Below are positions 12,396 through 22,704 of a DNA stretch of 64,000 nucleotides, piece after piece (position 1 is the stretch's first letter; every line of letters begins with the position of its first letter). Location of the stretch: positions 1 through 64,000 of the forward strand of contig JAPDOI010000149.1 in assembly GCA_029168955.1 (NCBI GenBank), given 5' to 3'. A model generated the notes under the pieces. It was not told the origin of the DNA. It saw nothing but the letters and a program-made list of their open reading frames with translations, and searched no databases. The translations under genes and the position numbers were made by a program. Source of the DNA: Aplectana chamaeleonis. Its lineage: Eukaryota; Nematoda; Chromadorea; Rhabditida; Cosmocercidae.

Positions 12396-13131
12396 TCAAA
12401 TACATACATATTTATATATTGCTAACAAGGAAGTGTTTAGAGTGGTGTGACTAGTGTCATTAGTATCTCTAGTGGGTCAATAGTAAAACTGCCAGTATTC
12501 CTCCCAGGCTGCCGGTTCAAGAAGTTATAAGCCTAAAAAGCTCGTTTTTGTGCTTTTGTGCCCTCAAAAAGGGAATTATTCTTTTGAAAATCTTGAAACG
12601 GGCCTCATAAATGTGTTCAGCGTCCAAAGCTACCCCCTGAGCAAATTTTAGGTGAAGGCGCATTTTTCCATACTTTGTCCAGGCTTACAGCGTTTAGGAC
12701 TTTCGGTTGGGCGAATATTTATACCGATTAGAGGGCTCTGGAAGCGTTTCAAAAATGTTCCAGATTTGACCTAAAATTCGCCCAAGGGTTTTTTTTTGGG
12801 GGGGGGGTGTTGATCACGAATCTGTGGTTTATTAGTCGATTTTCCAAAATTTTCGGCTAATTTCGTTCAAAGCCTCCCAACCGGGAGAAATTTTGAGGGA
12901 AAACGCCGCTTTCGAGATATATTTCGTGAGTGAAAATATACAAGCCTCAAGGAAGACGAGATCTTAGAAGAGCGTTCGTATGAAGCCATCAGAGAAGCGT
13001 AGTCGTCTTCGGAACTGTATCCGGGAACGTCTTTCCTGCAAATTTCAGAAATTATTGCAGTGTCAGTCAAGACTGAATGAAATGCATTTCGCTTACAAGG
13101 CTCACCCGATTGCTCTTTTCAGCAGCGATGT
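12396..13131. other. No gene assigned; homopolymer run
   Basis: A run of T followed by G lies at about 12787-12808. A weak minus-strand frame at 12930-13033 follows an 'aaatttgcag' acceptor-like sequence. It does not join in phase with the open frame to its right, so I did not call an exon. Confidence 0.35.
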
Positions 13132-13275
13132 CTAGTAGACTAGCTTGTCCTGTTGGTCGCCCAGTGCCTGATTTTGGTACATGCCATAGAAACCAATCAT
13201 AGACGCGTAGCGACTGTAAAGCACATACCACTCTTGAAATTCATGATTTAGCTTCAATAAGCGCACCACTTCCAT
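13132..13275 (-). CDS. Candidate small ORF, 47 residues, unknown
   Basis: The frame starts at an ATG in ACCATGG context (13275) and ends at TAG (13132-13134). The peptide has a basic/acidic start, then an aromatic-rich stretch (EWYVLYSRYASMIGFYGMY), then a polar tail (NQALGDQQDKLVY). Composition is protein-like and not repetitive. There is an in-frame stop upstream of the ATG, so it would be a self-contained short ORF or a first exon. An overlapping frame is also open, which lowers confidence. I do not recognise a family. Confidence 0.25.
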   Translation of the reverse strand: MEVVRLLKLNHEFQEWYVLYSRYASMIGFYGMYQNQALGDQQDKLVY

Positions 13276-13689
13276 GGTAATGATATATGAAAGACTGGGG
13301 CAAGCGGAGAATACACAATCGCCAAATGTGAAAAAATGGCCGGAGACTCATGAATTCGTTGATCATCTAAATATCCCGGAAACTTGTGGCAGATCAAGTG
13401 TACTTGATCAGAACCGCCTAAATTCTCTAACTTCGCTTTTTTGAATATACTCAAAGAGCAAAAATTTTCAAATTTTCAGAATGATTTTTCAAATTTTTGA
13501 TAATTTCTTCTGATTTTTTGATGTTGCGAGTTGACTGTCATATACTGTGACCACTAACGAGAAAAATATGAATGAAAAACAATCAAACAAAGAAAGGGAG
13601 AAGCAATTACACCTCTTTATTCACATACACTCCATTCACTTACTACTACAGGGTGCGCTTTAGATATTTAGATAGGACGCCGAATAAAA
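13276..13689. other. No gene assigned
   Basis: A minus-strand frame from about 13454 to 13254 encodes a plausible but unrecognised peptide, ending just inside the small ORF in another frame. The remainder is AT-rich. Confidence 0.3.
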
Positions 13690-14240
13690 AAAGGAAGAAT
13701 TTTCTGCTTTCGTATCGAGTCAGGATGTGGTAAAGAAATAGAAAATCCCAGCAATCAGAGAGGACATGGAAGAAATCGGAAAGTTTATTTCCAAGATCCA
13801 GAAATCAACCAAAATTAGAATTTCGACGCCAAATCAAGAAACGAAAAAAGTTCTTGTTTCGATATCGAGTCGGGATATGGAAAGAATCTGAAACTCAGAA
13901 ATTCAAAAAGGATATGGAAGGTACTGAAAATTCTTCTTCATGAGCAAGAAATCAACCAAACTGTTATGATTGGGAAGACGAATCAAGAAATGAAAGAACT
14001 TTCCGTTGCGATTTAGAGTCAGTATAAGGAAAGAATGGGAAACTCCGAACTTTAAATGATCATAAAAAAGAATCGGACATCTGAAAATTTTTCCAAAAAC
14101 AACAAATCAACAAAAATGGGAAATTCAACGCTGAAACAAGAAATGAAAAAACGTCATGTTTTAATAGCGAGTCAGGATATAGAAAGCAATCAAAAATTTG
14201 AAAATTTGAAAACGGACGTGGAAGAAATGGGAAATTAATC
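13690..14240. repeat. Degenerate ~150 bp tandem repeat, about four units
   Basis: A block close to 'atcgagtcaggatatgg' followed by 'aaagaa' recurs near 13712, 13862, 14008 and 14167. Each is preceded by 'caagaaa(c/t)gaaa' and followed by 'gaaatcaacaaaa'-like sequence. Units have diverged by substitutions and indels. Purine-rich frames over it are not taken as genes. Confidence 0.6.
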
Positions 14241-14364
14241 CCTCAGAATCAGGAGGACAACCGAAACGAAAAATTCGGCGCCGAACAGTTGGCGGTGCAG
14301 CGGGTCCGGGGGTCGGAAGTTTTGCACGTCAATACGCGCACAAAGATGAGAAAACGACGAAGTG

Positions 14365-14560
14365 ACGTCATCCCATGCTACCGGCCGATGGGTGGTCGAC
14401 TGTCTGTGGACCTCGGTCGACAGACAGTCGATCGGACACATCACGGTCGACAGACAGTCGATCCGCCCCTTGCAGTCAAACCACCCAGCGACCGGTAAGC
14501 CACAAGGGTGACGTGTCAACCACCCGTTGGACGCCACGAGTGTCTGAGATGCTCCCAGTG
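14365..14560 (+). repeat. Second copy of the GTCGAC repeat element
   Basis: 'ggtcgacagacagtcgatc' repeats twice in direct order (about 14413-14465). It is followed by 'caaccacccgttggacgcc' and 'acgagtgtctgagat', which match the reverse complement of 10945-10980. The tandem core differs in sequence from the 11.1 kb copy but carries the same GTCGAC words. Confidence 0.55.
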
Positions 14561-15321
14561 TCGAGAGAACGAAAAAAAAGCGAGTCAGTAATGGCAAATG
14601 AACGGCTGCAAACAAGCGTTCTGAAGCTTCCGAAACGCCTCAAGTTCCCTTTCCGCCCAATCCACGTGAACGAACGAAAGCTCAAGATTTTTATAACACA
14701 ATAAAAGTTATTAACAAATATTCAAATCAGGAAAGTACTGTTAAGTGAACTGTAATACTTGATTGCACTGGTAAATATCGCTACTTCATAGCAGTCTATT
14801 CTTCCCGTCTCAAAACTCAGTGTAAGCAAGGGTGGCCCTCTTTCAATACAAAAACCCGACTCCCGAGTTCTTTTTAAGCATGTCTTGCAATTAAGAGCAC
14901 CAGACCTTTCATATACCATAGAGAACTCGAAGCTGAAATCTTCGCGAGCACTGCCTTCAGATCGGAGTTTAAAGAAGTTCTTCAAACAAAGCTCACACAC
15001 ATAGCCATTATCTATATCTCTAATTTAAGTGAACAGTGGGGAAGGTGCGCTCATGGGAAAGTAAAAGTGTCAGGAGAGTACACGCTGTATTTTCGGTGGG
15101 ATATGAAACTACCCTGACAGGTAAACGTCACCTTTTTATCTTGGCGGTTCTGTAGCACAAAGTCATACACGGCTCTAATATCGGCGTAGACGTTTTTCTC
15201 CGATGGCTTGCCCGTTGAAAGACCAAAACTGGAAAGATTTGAGTGAACACGAGTAAATACGATATTACCTGACTACCTAGTAGATGGCTCCTCCATCTTC
15301 AAAGAGCCAAGCTAAAGAATA
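14561..15321. other. No gene recognised
   Basis: The stretch lacks family motifs. It ends at the 3' tail of the minus-strand LINE remnant. Confidence 0.35.
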
Positions 15322-16160
15322 TTATTCATTTATTTATTTATTTATTTCATGGACGTGGACCATATGGTCACACGTGTTGTAATACATTAAGAAAGAGGAA
15401 CACAACGAAATCAAGTTCTGATAGCAATTTCAGAAACTACAACGTAAAAATGAAAAATTTTAACCACTTATGACAAAAAGAATAGGATACGTCTCGAAGT
15501 TAAGATTCCTGAACAACTCTTTGGCAATTGATGAAAGTCCTAAACGCACCAGGTGTCATAGCTAAAACATCTCCCTTAAATAGGGATCTGAATTTGTGGA
15601 ACACTCTGTTACAGAAAAAGTATCTCCTGACTTGGCTTCTAGCTACAGAGCCTCGAATACCAAAACCACCACTCCTGGTTCTATTAGAAGTAAATGTCAG
15701 AACGTTAGAAAAGTCAACAGAGACCCTCCCAGTCAGGATTTTGTACATCATTAACAAATCATTACGGTTTCTCCTACTCCTTAAGGACCGCAGACCTAAC
15801 TGCTTGTTTCTATCTAAACCATTGGGGATACGATTGTAGAGCAGCCCACTGCACCTCAGCATAAGTTTACGCGTAAAATTATTCTGTACTCGTTCTAGTA
15901 TCTCGATGTCCTTCTCCTTCTAAGGACTGGGAACGGTGGTTCCACTCTCTATCATTGGACGGACATATATTTTATAGGCCATAATAAGTATTCTGGAATT
16001 CTTACCTTTGATAGTCTTGAACACGTTATAGGTCCGATATGTCGCTTTTTGAACGATGATTTTGCAATGAGGTAGGAAGTCCAGCTTATGGTTCAGCAAA
16101 AATTCGAGGTCACGCACTTCCGTTACTTGGCTCAAGTTTACTCTTCCAGTGGCCGGATTC
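15322..16160 (-). pseudogene. CR1/Jockey-like LINE, C-terminal RT remnant
   Basis: Two minus-strand frames (about 16160-15920 and 15862-15500) encode the part of a non-LTR RT polyprotein downstream of the catalytic centre. One has an 'ATGRVNLSQVTEVRDLEFLL' block and an 'AYKIYVRPMIESGTTV' block; the second has 'NDLLMMYKILTGR' and a terminal arginine-rich region. The arrangement matches the plus-strand LINE at 33000-33560. The element's 3' end is an (AAATA)n-type tail at 15322-15350. The 5' part, with endonuclease and RT catalytic motifs, is absent; at least one frameshift lies near 15890. Confidence 0.75.
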
Positions 16161-16258
16161 ATCAATCTCACCGCGGTTAGTGAGTAACCGCGGTTAGCAA
16201 ACTCGGAGCTTAACCAGCTAGTTTCGCCGCAGTTAAGCCTAACTGCGATTCACCGAAT
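16155..16258. repeat. Short element with GGATTCATCA end and AACCGCGGTTA palindromes
   Basis: Starting at the LINE break, GGATTCATCA is followed by 'ccgcggttag' and 'aaccgcggttagc', then 'ccgcagttaagcctaactgcg'. The end of the repeat region at 21720-22096 has the complementary terminus (TGATGAATCC) and the same gGTTAaC-rich words. It is probably a non-autonomous DNA element. Confidence 0.4.
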
Positions 16259-17960
16259 GGGATTAGAGATAAGATATAGTGTTATCAACCAGAATCTGTT
16301 GATATCAATCGGAGATAGGCATATAGGTATCTTATAGCAAAATGAGAGTGAGCGGTCGAATTTGAACGTGTTGTATGCGTGTTTGTAATTAATAGAACCT
16401 GTTATCATGTTTGAGCACTTTGGACGATCTTCGGCCCGATCGGGCAGGCGAGAAACTGATTGAGTTCGCACGGTTTTACGCGGTGTCCTAACATCCGCAT
16501 TCAGGGTGAAATTTCTTAACGTAATGGGCTTTGCTCAAAATTATTCTGAGTTCAGAATGTGTAGTGATTTCGCCTTGTACAGATATAGGCAACAGATTCG
16601 CCTATTTTACACTTCATCGCTAGGGTCACCTAAAAAGAAACAAAAGGGTTTCTTGAGGCAAACGACATGTGGTGGCGGCACAATCAGGAACAATTCCTAC
16701 TTTTGAACGCCCGCGAGTCACGCGCGGGCGTGGCCTAGTAGTTTGAACACTTTCTACACATGCTGCGCGTAGAGGGAGTAGGGGTGAGTTCTTCGCCATG
16801 GTATAATGACTCGTAATGAAGTTGATGCATGAGTGATGACAGAGGGATGTGAAAACCGGTATGGGCGTTGTCGCCATGGCTGAGCGGAAGCGAGCACAGG
16901 CGTGAGGTCAGGCTATTCATACTCCAAGGCCCTACGCCACGCTGGCCTTCAGAAGCATGATTATGTTTATATTCCTAAACACCGAGAGACTTGCGGGGCG
17001 TGGCGTTGCAGCTTGAATGGCCTGACGCCAAGACCTCGCTTCACGCGCGCGCGCACGTTTCGCCACGGCTGTAGCGACTTTTTTTGAGATTTGATCATTA
17101 ATCAATCCTTAATTTTATTCCGTTTCACAATTATCAATTCCACTACTATCTTCTGCTACCACGAAGTTGAACGCGTGTACTATAGTTGTACCGTTTCGAA
17201 AAAAATGTCGAAAACGAAAACTAAAATCGAAATTTTTTCATTCGAAAATATTTTGAACGAACGGAAAATGAAAAAAAAAATGGCGTTCGACGAAATTTCG
17301 AACGAAAGAAAACAAACGAAAACAATTACGAAAAATCTTTCGGAAATTTTTCGAAAATTTCGTTCGTGTAAAACTATAGCTTGTACATATTTTGCCATCA
17401 CGGCGAAGTTTAGACCCACTTAAATCAACTCAGCTGTAGCGTCGCAGCTGTAGTATTCACAGTATCTGCAAGCGGGTGGCGCGATTCAATTTATTCGAAC
17501 TCCAACCTACGCCTGCGCGCCACGCGCGTAACGCGCTATGTTATGGGACATGACTAGCGCCTAAAGAGTAGTAAATCACTCAACGTGATTGTTTGGGGTT
17601 ACCCAATGCGTTCAGCTGAGGAGACGTCTCAACAGCCTCGCTCACGGCTGATCTCTCTTAGACTCCGTCCATATGTGGCGAGGCGCGCGATTGCGAAAAA
17701 TCTATGGTCATCGTGGGCACACGATCCGCAAGCCGCTCACAGACGCTCCTTCTTGCTCGCGCTCGCCCGCTCGCTCTCACGCGCTTACGCCAGCACCACG
17801 AAGCGAGCACCAAGTTTCAAGCCTACTGCTCCATCACTAAAGCAGGTGGCATTAAAGGCGCAGTCCAAGCTCGTGGGCAAAAATTGCTATTATGGCCCGG
17901 ACGCTGTGTGTAACAACCCTGCCAAACGCGGAATCTCAACTCTAAACCTATAACCTATAA
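16259..17960. other. No gene recognised
   Basis: GC-rich patches (16690-16735, 17020-17065, 17500-17540) carry words such as 'cacgcgcg'. A purine-rich low-complexity stretch lies at 17190-17370, with repeated 'cgaaa' words that open long Lys/Glu and Phe frames on opposite strands. No domain is seen. Confidence 0.4.
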
Positions 17961-17994
17961 AGTAGTGTATCGAGCATTGTCTGCAGAAGTGAAA

Positions 17995-18454
17995 AAAACG
18001 AGAAAAAACTAACGCGCGAATCATGCGCAGATCCAGGATATTTTGTGCTGACCCATATAAAACGCTGATCAATATCAGCAATTGCGCCCATGTTTATCGC
18101 GTGAAATCCCTTTCTGAAGTCGTAGCAGTTATTGCTTCTTGTACGAAAATGAGAGCCTACTCTTACCTATTCAGATAACTCTCTTCACTTTCGCTTAGAG
18201 CTTTTATTTTCACAGAGCTCCCGTCTATGGCCCCTACAAAGCTCGGAATCTGACACAAGTGAAAAAATCTGAGTAGGTTTTGTTTACAAAAATCACGAGG
18301 ATGCTAACAAAACTCATTTGCTCGAACTGACCGTTCTCCTATCCTCTGCCTTTCAAATTCTGACGGCCACTTTATGAACTGTGAACGACGTTGATAAAAA
18401 GCGCTAGCCACTTCGTTTATCACACGCCTCACTGTGGGCTGGGAACAGCCCATG
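17995..18454 (-). pseudogene. PIF/Harbinger (HARBI1-like) transposase, C-terminal part
   Basis: The minus strand encodes, in shifting frames, blocks typical of the Harbinger nuclease. These are a helix-turn-helix-like CSQPTVRRVINEVASAFYQR (about 18450-18390), then FFHLCQIPSFVGAIDGSSVK, whose VGAIDG carries a DDE-family aspartate. Next is GFHAINMGAIADIDQRFIW, then STKYPGSAHDSR, which carries the next conserved aspartate. A GTAAGA-type donor after the first nuclease block (about 18165) suggests an intron to about 18117. Indels and stops make it non-functional as read. The N-terminal part lies beyond the inserted element at 18455-19169. Confidence 0.75.
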
Positions 18455-19169
18455 CTCAGGCAAACCATCGCTCCCAGCGGGACCGGCTCCTCCCAATTAT
18501 GACGTCATCGCCCGGACAGCGGCCGAGGGGCCAACTGGCACCGCGGTCCCTGTCCGGTGCCAGTTCGCCCCTCGGTCGCTCTCGGAGCCACAGCGGTGCC
18601 ATCGCCAGAGATTGAGAGACGCGGGATTGGTTGTTCTTTGAGTGATAACGTGCGAGCCACGTTATCACTCAAAGAACAACCAATCCTGCGGGTATAAAAG
18701 GCGGCTCGCCTCGTGTAGACGGGTAGTTGGCCTTCCGAGGCCACTCTTGAGAGGTGACCTCGGATCACTCTCAGGATGACAATTTTTGGCGGCCGAGGGG
18801 ATCCCTCATGGCCCGCGGTGGGGAAGGCTTCCTCATTGCGGACCATGCTGGGATGGTATCGTTGTTGCGGCCTGTGGCAGGATTAACCTCCTGGCCCGCA
18901 GGCTGTAACAGGTACCTTATCCTCTTAAAGGCTTAATCCTCTCCAGAAGAGGCGGAAATAAAGAAAAAATAGCAATTAGGAAATTTTTGAAAATCACCCG
19001 AACAGAGACCGCAGTGCCAGTTGGGACCGAAGATCGCTCCGAGCGATACTGCTGTGGCCCGGAGAGCGGCTGCTGTGGCCCGAGTAGATGGCTAATTTTC
19101 GCTCGGAGCGGAGAGCCAGCGCCGCTCGAGTAGCTTTCCGGCACCGCTCGGAGCGATGGTTTGCCTGAG
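18455..19169. mobile_element. 715 bp GC-rich TIR element nested in the Harbinger gene
   Basis: Perfect 20 bp terminal inverted repeats CTCAGGCAAACCATCGCTCC lie at 18455-18474 and, complemented, at 19150-19169. The interior carries CGCTCGGAGCG-type subterminal words, a hairpin with arms of about 21 bp at 18523-18575, and a second hairpin with 28 bp perfect arms at 18625-18685 and a 5 bp loop. Directly after the second hairpin are a CCAAT word and TATAAAAG (18693-18700). No transposase is seen. It interrupts the transposase reading at the codons before CSQPTVRR. No clear target duplication was found. Confidence 0.8.
18625..18700 (+). promoter_or_regulatory. Palindrome plus CCAAT and TATA boxes
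   Basis: A 28 bp perfect inverted repeat (arms 18625-18652 and 18658-18685) abuts a CCAAT word at 18680-18684. TATAAAAG follows at 18693-18700 in GC-rich surroundings. The order resembles a polymerase II core promoter, but no downstream coding frame is recognised, so promoter function is only a possibility. Confidence 0.3.
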
Positions 19170-19505
19170 TGGTTGTGCCGGAGACACGCTTAATGAAAAG
19201 TTACAGGGCCTAATAAACCCATGGAGGCGTAGAAATAGAACCTGCACGCTTCCACTTCCAATAGTCTCTAGAAATATTCCTAGCTTCTGAGCCGCAGTCA
19301 TAGATCGCGACCTGACAGTCTCTGGGGCGAAACTGTTCTCAAAAATGTCTAGGACGTAACGGAATCCCCTGCGCGACAGACGGAAGCGTTGTCGAAATTC
19401 GTAATCATCTGGAATTTCCAGAGAATTTGTTCTGTCCCTGAATATCCGTGGAAGTGCAGCTTGAGTCATCGCTTCAACAAGCTCTCTATCTTCATTTTTC
19501 TTGGC
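19170..19505 (-). pseudogene. PIF/Harbinger (HARBI1-like) transposase, N-terminal part
   Basis: The minus-strand frame from about 19500 carries NEDRELVEAMTQAALPRIF, then EFRQRFRLSRRGFRYVLDIF and MTAAQKLGIFLETIGSGS. These are the 'fRerFRlsr..f..Ll' and 'qkLlifL..laTGs' blocks that open HARBI1-type proteins. The frame then shifts into unrelated sequence before the 715 bp insertion. With the piece at 17995-18454 it makes one split gene on the minus strand. Confidence 0.75.
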
Positions 19506-19686
19506 GGACTAAAAAACGAGAAGTTCAGCGCAAAAAATACGATTTCAAGAAGAAACATTACGTTGCGCTTAGGTGTGTTCGGAAAACGTCAAAAAAGGTT
19601 TTTCGCGTTTTTTCTCGCGCTTTTCAACATCTTGGGAGCAACGATTTCATTTTTGAGCCTGTTGAAAAAGGTAGGCGAGGAACATA

Positions 19687-20516
19687 CCGTACCGTGCAAA
19701 AGTCTACTCGTGTGACATTGTCGCGAATAATGTTTTTATACATATCTTGGCTTGGCCTTAGCAAAACTTGATGAAACTTCAGTATGTTATGGGGCATCGC
19801 AACCCTTTCTTTACACATCCACAAAAATGGTTTTTGAGTGTGCAGTTTTTCAAATATGGAATTTATTTATCATTATACGGTAATATTTAAATTTAGGACT
19901 ATTTCCTCGAAACGTGAATATTACAATTCCAAACCCGTAGCAGTTATTCGCCATTCGAAAGGTCTTCGGAACCGTTGTATAACCTTGTCAAAAATTTAGC
20001 TCTATCGAAACTTCTTTAGATATAAATTTGAAAGAAAATCATGCGATTGCACGTTATCCAAAAAGATCAAAATTTATGTTCCAATTGTATTTTGTGAAAA
20101 CTTATAAAGCACATGTATTGTAATGGTTCTGGGGCGAATAATATTATGAGGGTGAATTTTCAAAAATTAACTCCAATGTATTGTCTTCAGAGAGATTCTC
20201 ATAGAGACTATTTTCTCACAAAGCTATACAACGGTTCCGAAGACCTCCGGATGGCAAATAATGGCTACGGCTTTGGATTTGTAATAAATATGTTTTGAGG
20301 GAATAGTCCTAAAATTAAATATTACCACAAAATGATAAATAATTCCCATAATTAAAAACTGTACTCTCAAAAACCTTTTTGTGTATGCCTAAAGCAAGGG
20401 TTGTGATGCCCCACAACATACTTAAATTTCATCAAGTTTTAAGAAGGGCAAGCCAAGATATGTATAAAAACATTAAACACGGAAATGCCACGCGAATATA
20501 CTTTTGCACTGTACTG
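19687..20516. mobile_element. Tc1-like foldback element (copy 1, 830 bp)
   Basis: The ends read C(C/A)GTACCGTGCAAAAGT and the complement, each bordered by TA (19685-19686 and 20517-20518). The two halves are long inverted arms. For example, 'tttttatacatatcttggc' near the left end is matched by 'gccaagatatgtataaaaa' near the right. No transposase remains. A TA target and a CAGT...CAAAA end are characteristic of Tc1/mariner. The copy at 37027-37889 is the same family. Confidence 0.85.
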
Positions 20517-20734
20517 TACATGTATGATGACTGGTTCATATATTCGCAAGACGTGAAGGAAAAATTTCTACCCTTTGATTTTTTTCATTTTTTCTCAATC
20601 CATAGAAGGCAAATGACTGGTGAGAATGTATATTTTTTTAAAAATTTCACTTCTTCGAGAAACAACTAAGAAAATCGTTGTACAATTAGACACATTTGAA
20701 CTCATTTTTATTAATCATTTTTTTACATTTTGAG

Positions 20735-21520
20735 AAGCGCGCACGCTTTTCATACAGCTCATCTTGCAATTTACGCTGCCGCACACGAATATAGCGTCAC
20801 TGCGTCAGCGTCACGAAGATAGCCTCAATCACTCTAGCACGCCGCGCACTCTCCTGCGCACGCTTATATGAAGCGTAACTTGCATTTTACGTCGCTGCGC
20901 ACGCTCTTCGCAAGGCGCTACTCACTCTAGCACGCCGCGCAATCTCCTGCGCACGCTTTTAAAAAGCGCATCTTGCAATTTACGCCGCCGCGCACGCATA
21001 AAGCGCTACTCACTCTAGCACGCCGCGAAATCTGCTGCGCACGCTTTTCATAAAGCGCAAATTGCATTTTACGTCGCTGCGCACGCTCTTCGTAAGGCGC
21101 TACTCACTCTAGCGCGCCGCGCATTCTCCTGCGCACGCTTCTAATGAAGCGCTACTCACACTCCGTCTCGCTGCGCACGCTCTTCATGAAGCACCTCTAA
21201 GTATCCTTTATGCTGCGCACGCTCTACGCAAAGCGCTCTTCTCAATTCACGAAGCAGCGCACGCTTTACATGAAACGCTACTCACTACCTACCACGCGGC
21301 GCAGAGTTCACGTCGAGCGCTACTCGTTTTTCCCATGCGTCACACCCCTATATGAAGTGCTACTCACTTTCCACGACACGGGACAGATTCCACATAAAGC
21401 ACAAATCACTTTCCACATCTCGGCGCACGCTCCACATTAAGCTCAATTGACATTCTACGACGCCGCGCTCCCTTTACTTGAAGCACTACTCGCTTTCTAC
21501 GACGCGGCGAACACTCCTTA
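20735..21520. repeat. ~90 bp degenerate tandem repeat (CGCACGC type)
   Basis: 'cactctagcacgccgcgc' followed by 'tcctgcgcacgctt' occurs near 20829, 20925, 21011 and 21105. Alternating half-units ('cgtcgctgcgcacgctctt') make the basic spacing about 45 bp. The right end decays into diverged units with 'gcgctactc'. No coding evidence. Confidence 0.7.
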
Positions 21521-22164
21521 TGAAGGTCAAAAATTAGTTCGCCAAAATTTGCTGCATTATACAGCTCTCCTATGTTACTAACACCTACGTTACCAAGTAA
21601 GCAAAAGGCGTCACAGATCGATGCGTGGAACTGAGCCAAAATGGGGTATAGGGACCCGTTACCCCGAAAATTCGCCTGATGCAGTCAACGTGGCATAATT
21701 AGACCTCGATGGAGCATGATTTTTCTAGATCATGAGCGGTTGGTTAGCTGCTAACCGATGTCCTCACCCACCCCAACATGCGGTTAGCGTAACCGTGGCA
21801 TAACCCAGTTCTCCTCCTGTTAATGAGTGTATGAATCGCAGGTAAATGCTCTTGGTTGACCGGTTTAGTTAACTTACCGGAGGAAATGCAATGATGAATC
21901 ATAATCTAGAATACCCAACAAGACAGAACTAATTCACGTTCAAGCTCCCTTCATTTTCAGCGGCTGGTTAGCCGTTAACCGGTGCTTTCAACTAACCGCT
22001 TCTTTTAACCGGTCAGTTAGCGTGTGAAAAACTGATAACGGTTGCGGTTAGCCGATAACGCTAACTTACCACCGAAAATGCTTTGATGAATCCAGCCTAT
22101 GATGAGTAGCTAGTGGACGCCGGCAAAGTACAACCGACCGTGAACACTTTAGACTTTTCGGCCG
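21521..22164. other. No gene; GGTTAGC-rich element end at about 21720-22096
   Basis: Repeated 'cggttagc(c/t)g(c/t)taaccg' words at 21737-21758, 21961-21984 and 22036-22062 can form small hairpins. The segment ends with TGATGAATCC at 22087-22096, the complement of the GGATTCATCA terminus at 16155. A left terminus was not found. Confidence 0.4.
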
Positions 22165-22704
22165 TTAGGGGCAAGCTTCGTTCAGTGGCCCAGGTCTGGA
22201 CAAAAGAAACAGCACTTTGCATATTCTCTTCGTCATCTGAATTTTTATGACCTTATAAATTTTGATGTCGTCTGCGTACATTTTGCACGTAACATTGAAA
22301 CTAGAAATGCAACTGGGTAATTCATGAGTAAAAATCAAAAACAATATGGGTGAAAGTACCCCTCCCTGAGGCACACCGCTGTAGGTGGAGAATGAGGAAG
22401 AGTACTCTCTCCCAACCCTAACTTGAAAAGTTCTATACGTAAGAAAACTTTCGATCCATGCAATGAGACGTGGTTGGATACCAACCATAGCCAGCTTATG
22501 GAGCAGTTTACGGATGGGTACTCGATCAAAAGTCTTAGCAAAGTCGAAATAGACTACATCAACCCGATTTTTAGACTCGATGGCGTTTGTCCAATCATTC
22601 AGTGACGTAAGCATGGCAGTCTCCACAGATCTTCCTTTGCGAAACCCGTACTGTTCTTTATGAATCATGTCGTTGTCCTCAAGGTGCTTCAAAACATGCC
22701 GTTC
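22165..22704 (-). pseudogene. CR1/Jockey-like LINE reverse transcriptase, catalytic part
   Basis: The minus-strand frame encodes RT palm motifs in order: 'YGFRKGRSVETAML', 'VDVVYFDFAKTFDRVP' (motif A aspartates), 'SGVPQGGVLSPILFLIF' (motif B) and 'CKMYADDIKIY' (motif C, YADD). This would copy the element's RNA at a nicked target. The frame continues a LINE whose upstream linker lies at 24498-25095 on the same strand. The two parts are separated by the 1.8 kb TIR element at 22705-24497. Sequence downstream of motif C is lost. Confidence 0.85.

Noticed and set aside
11669..12405. Long Thr/His/Pro and Cys/Gly/Val/Trp reading frames on both strands
   Set aside because: They are translations of the CCCACA microsatellite in all frames, with no start context or domain.
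12930..13220. Two minus-strand exons (SLRVYDWFLWH and KDVPGYSSEDDY frames) joined by an intron
   Set aside because: Donor and acceptor phases do not match, and the first frame overlaps the better-supported 47-codon ORF.
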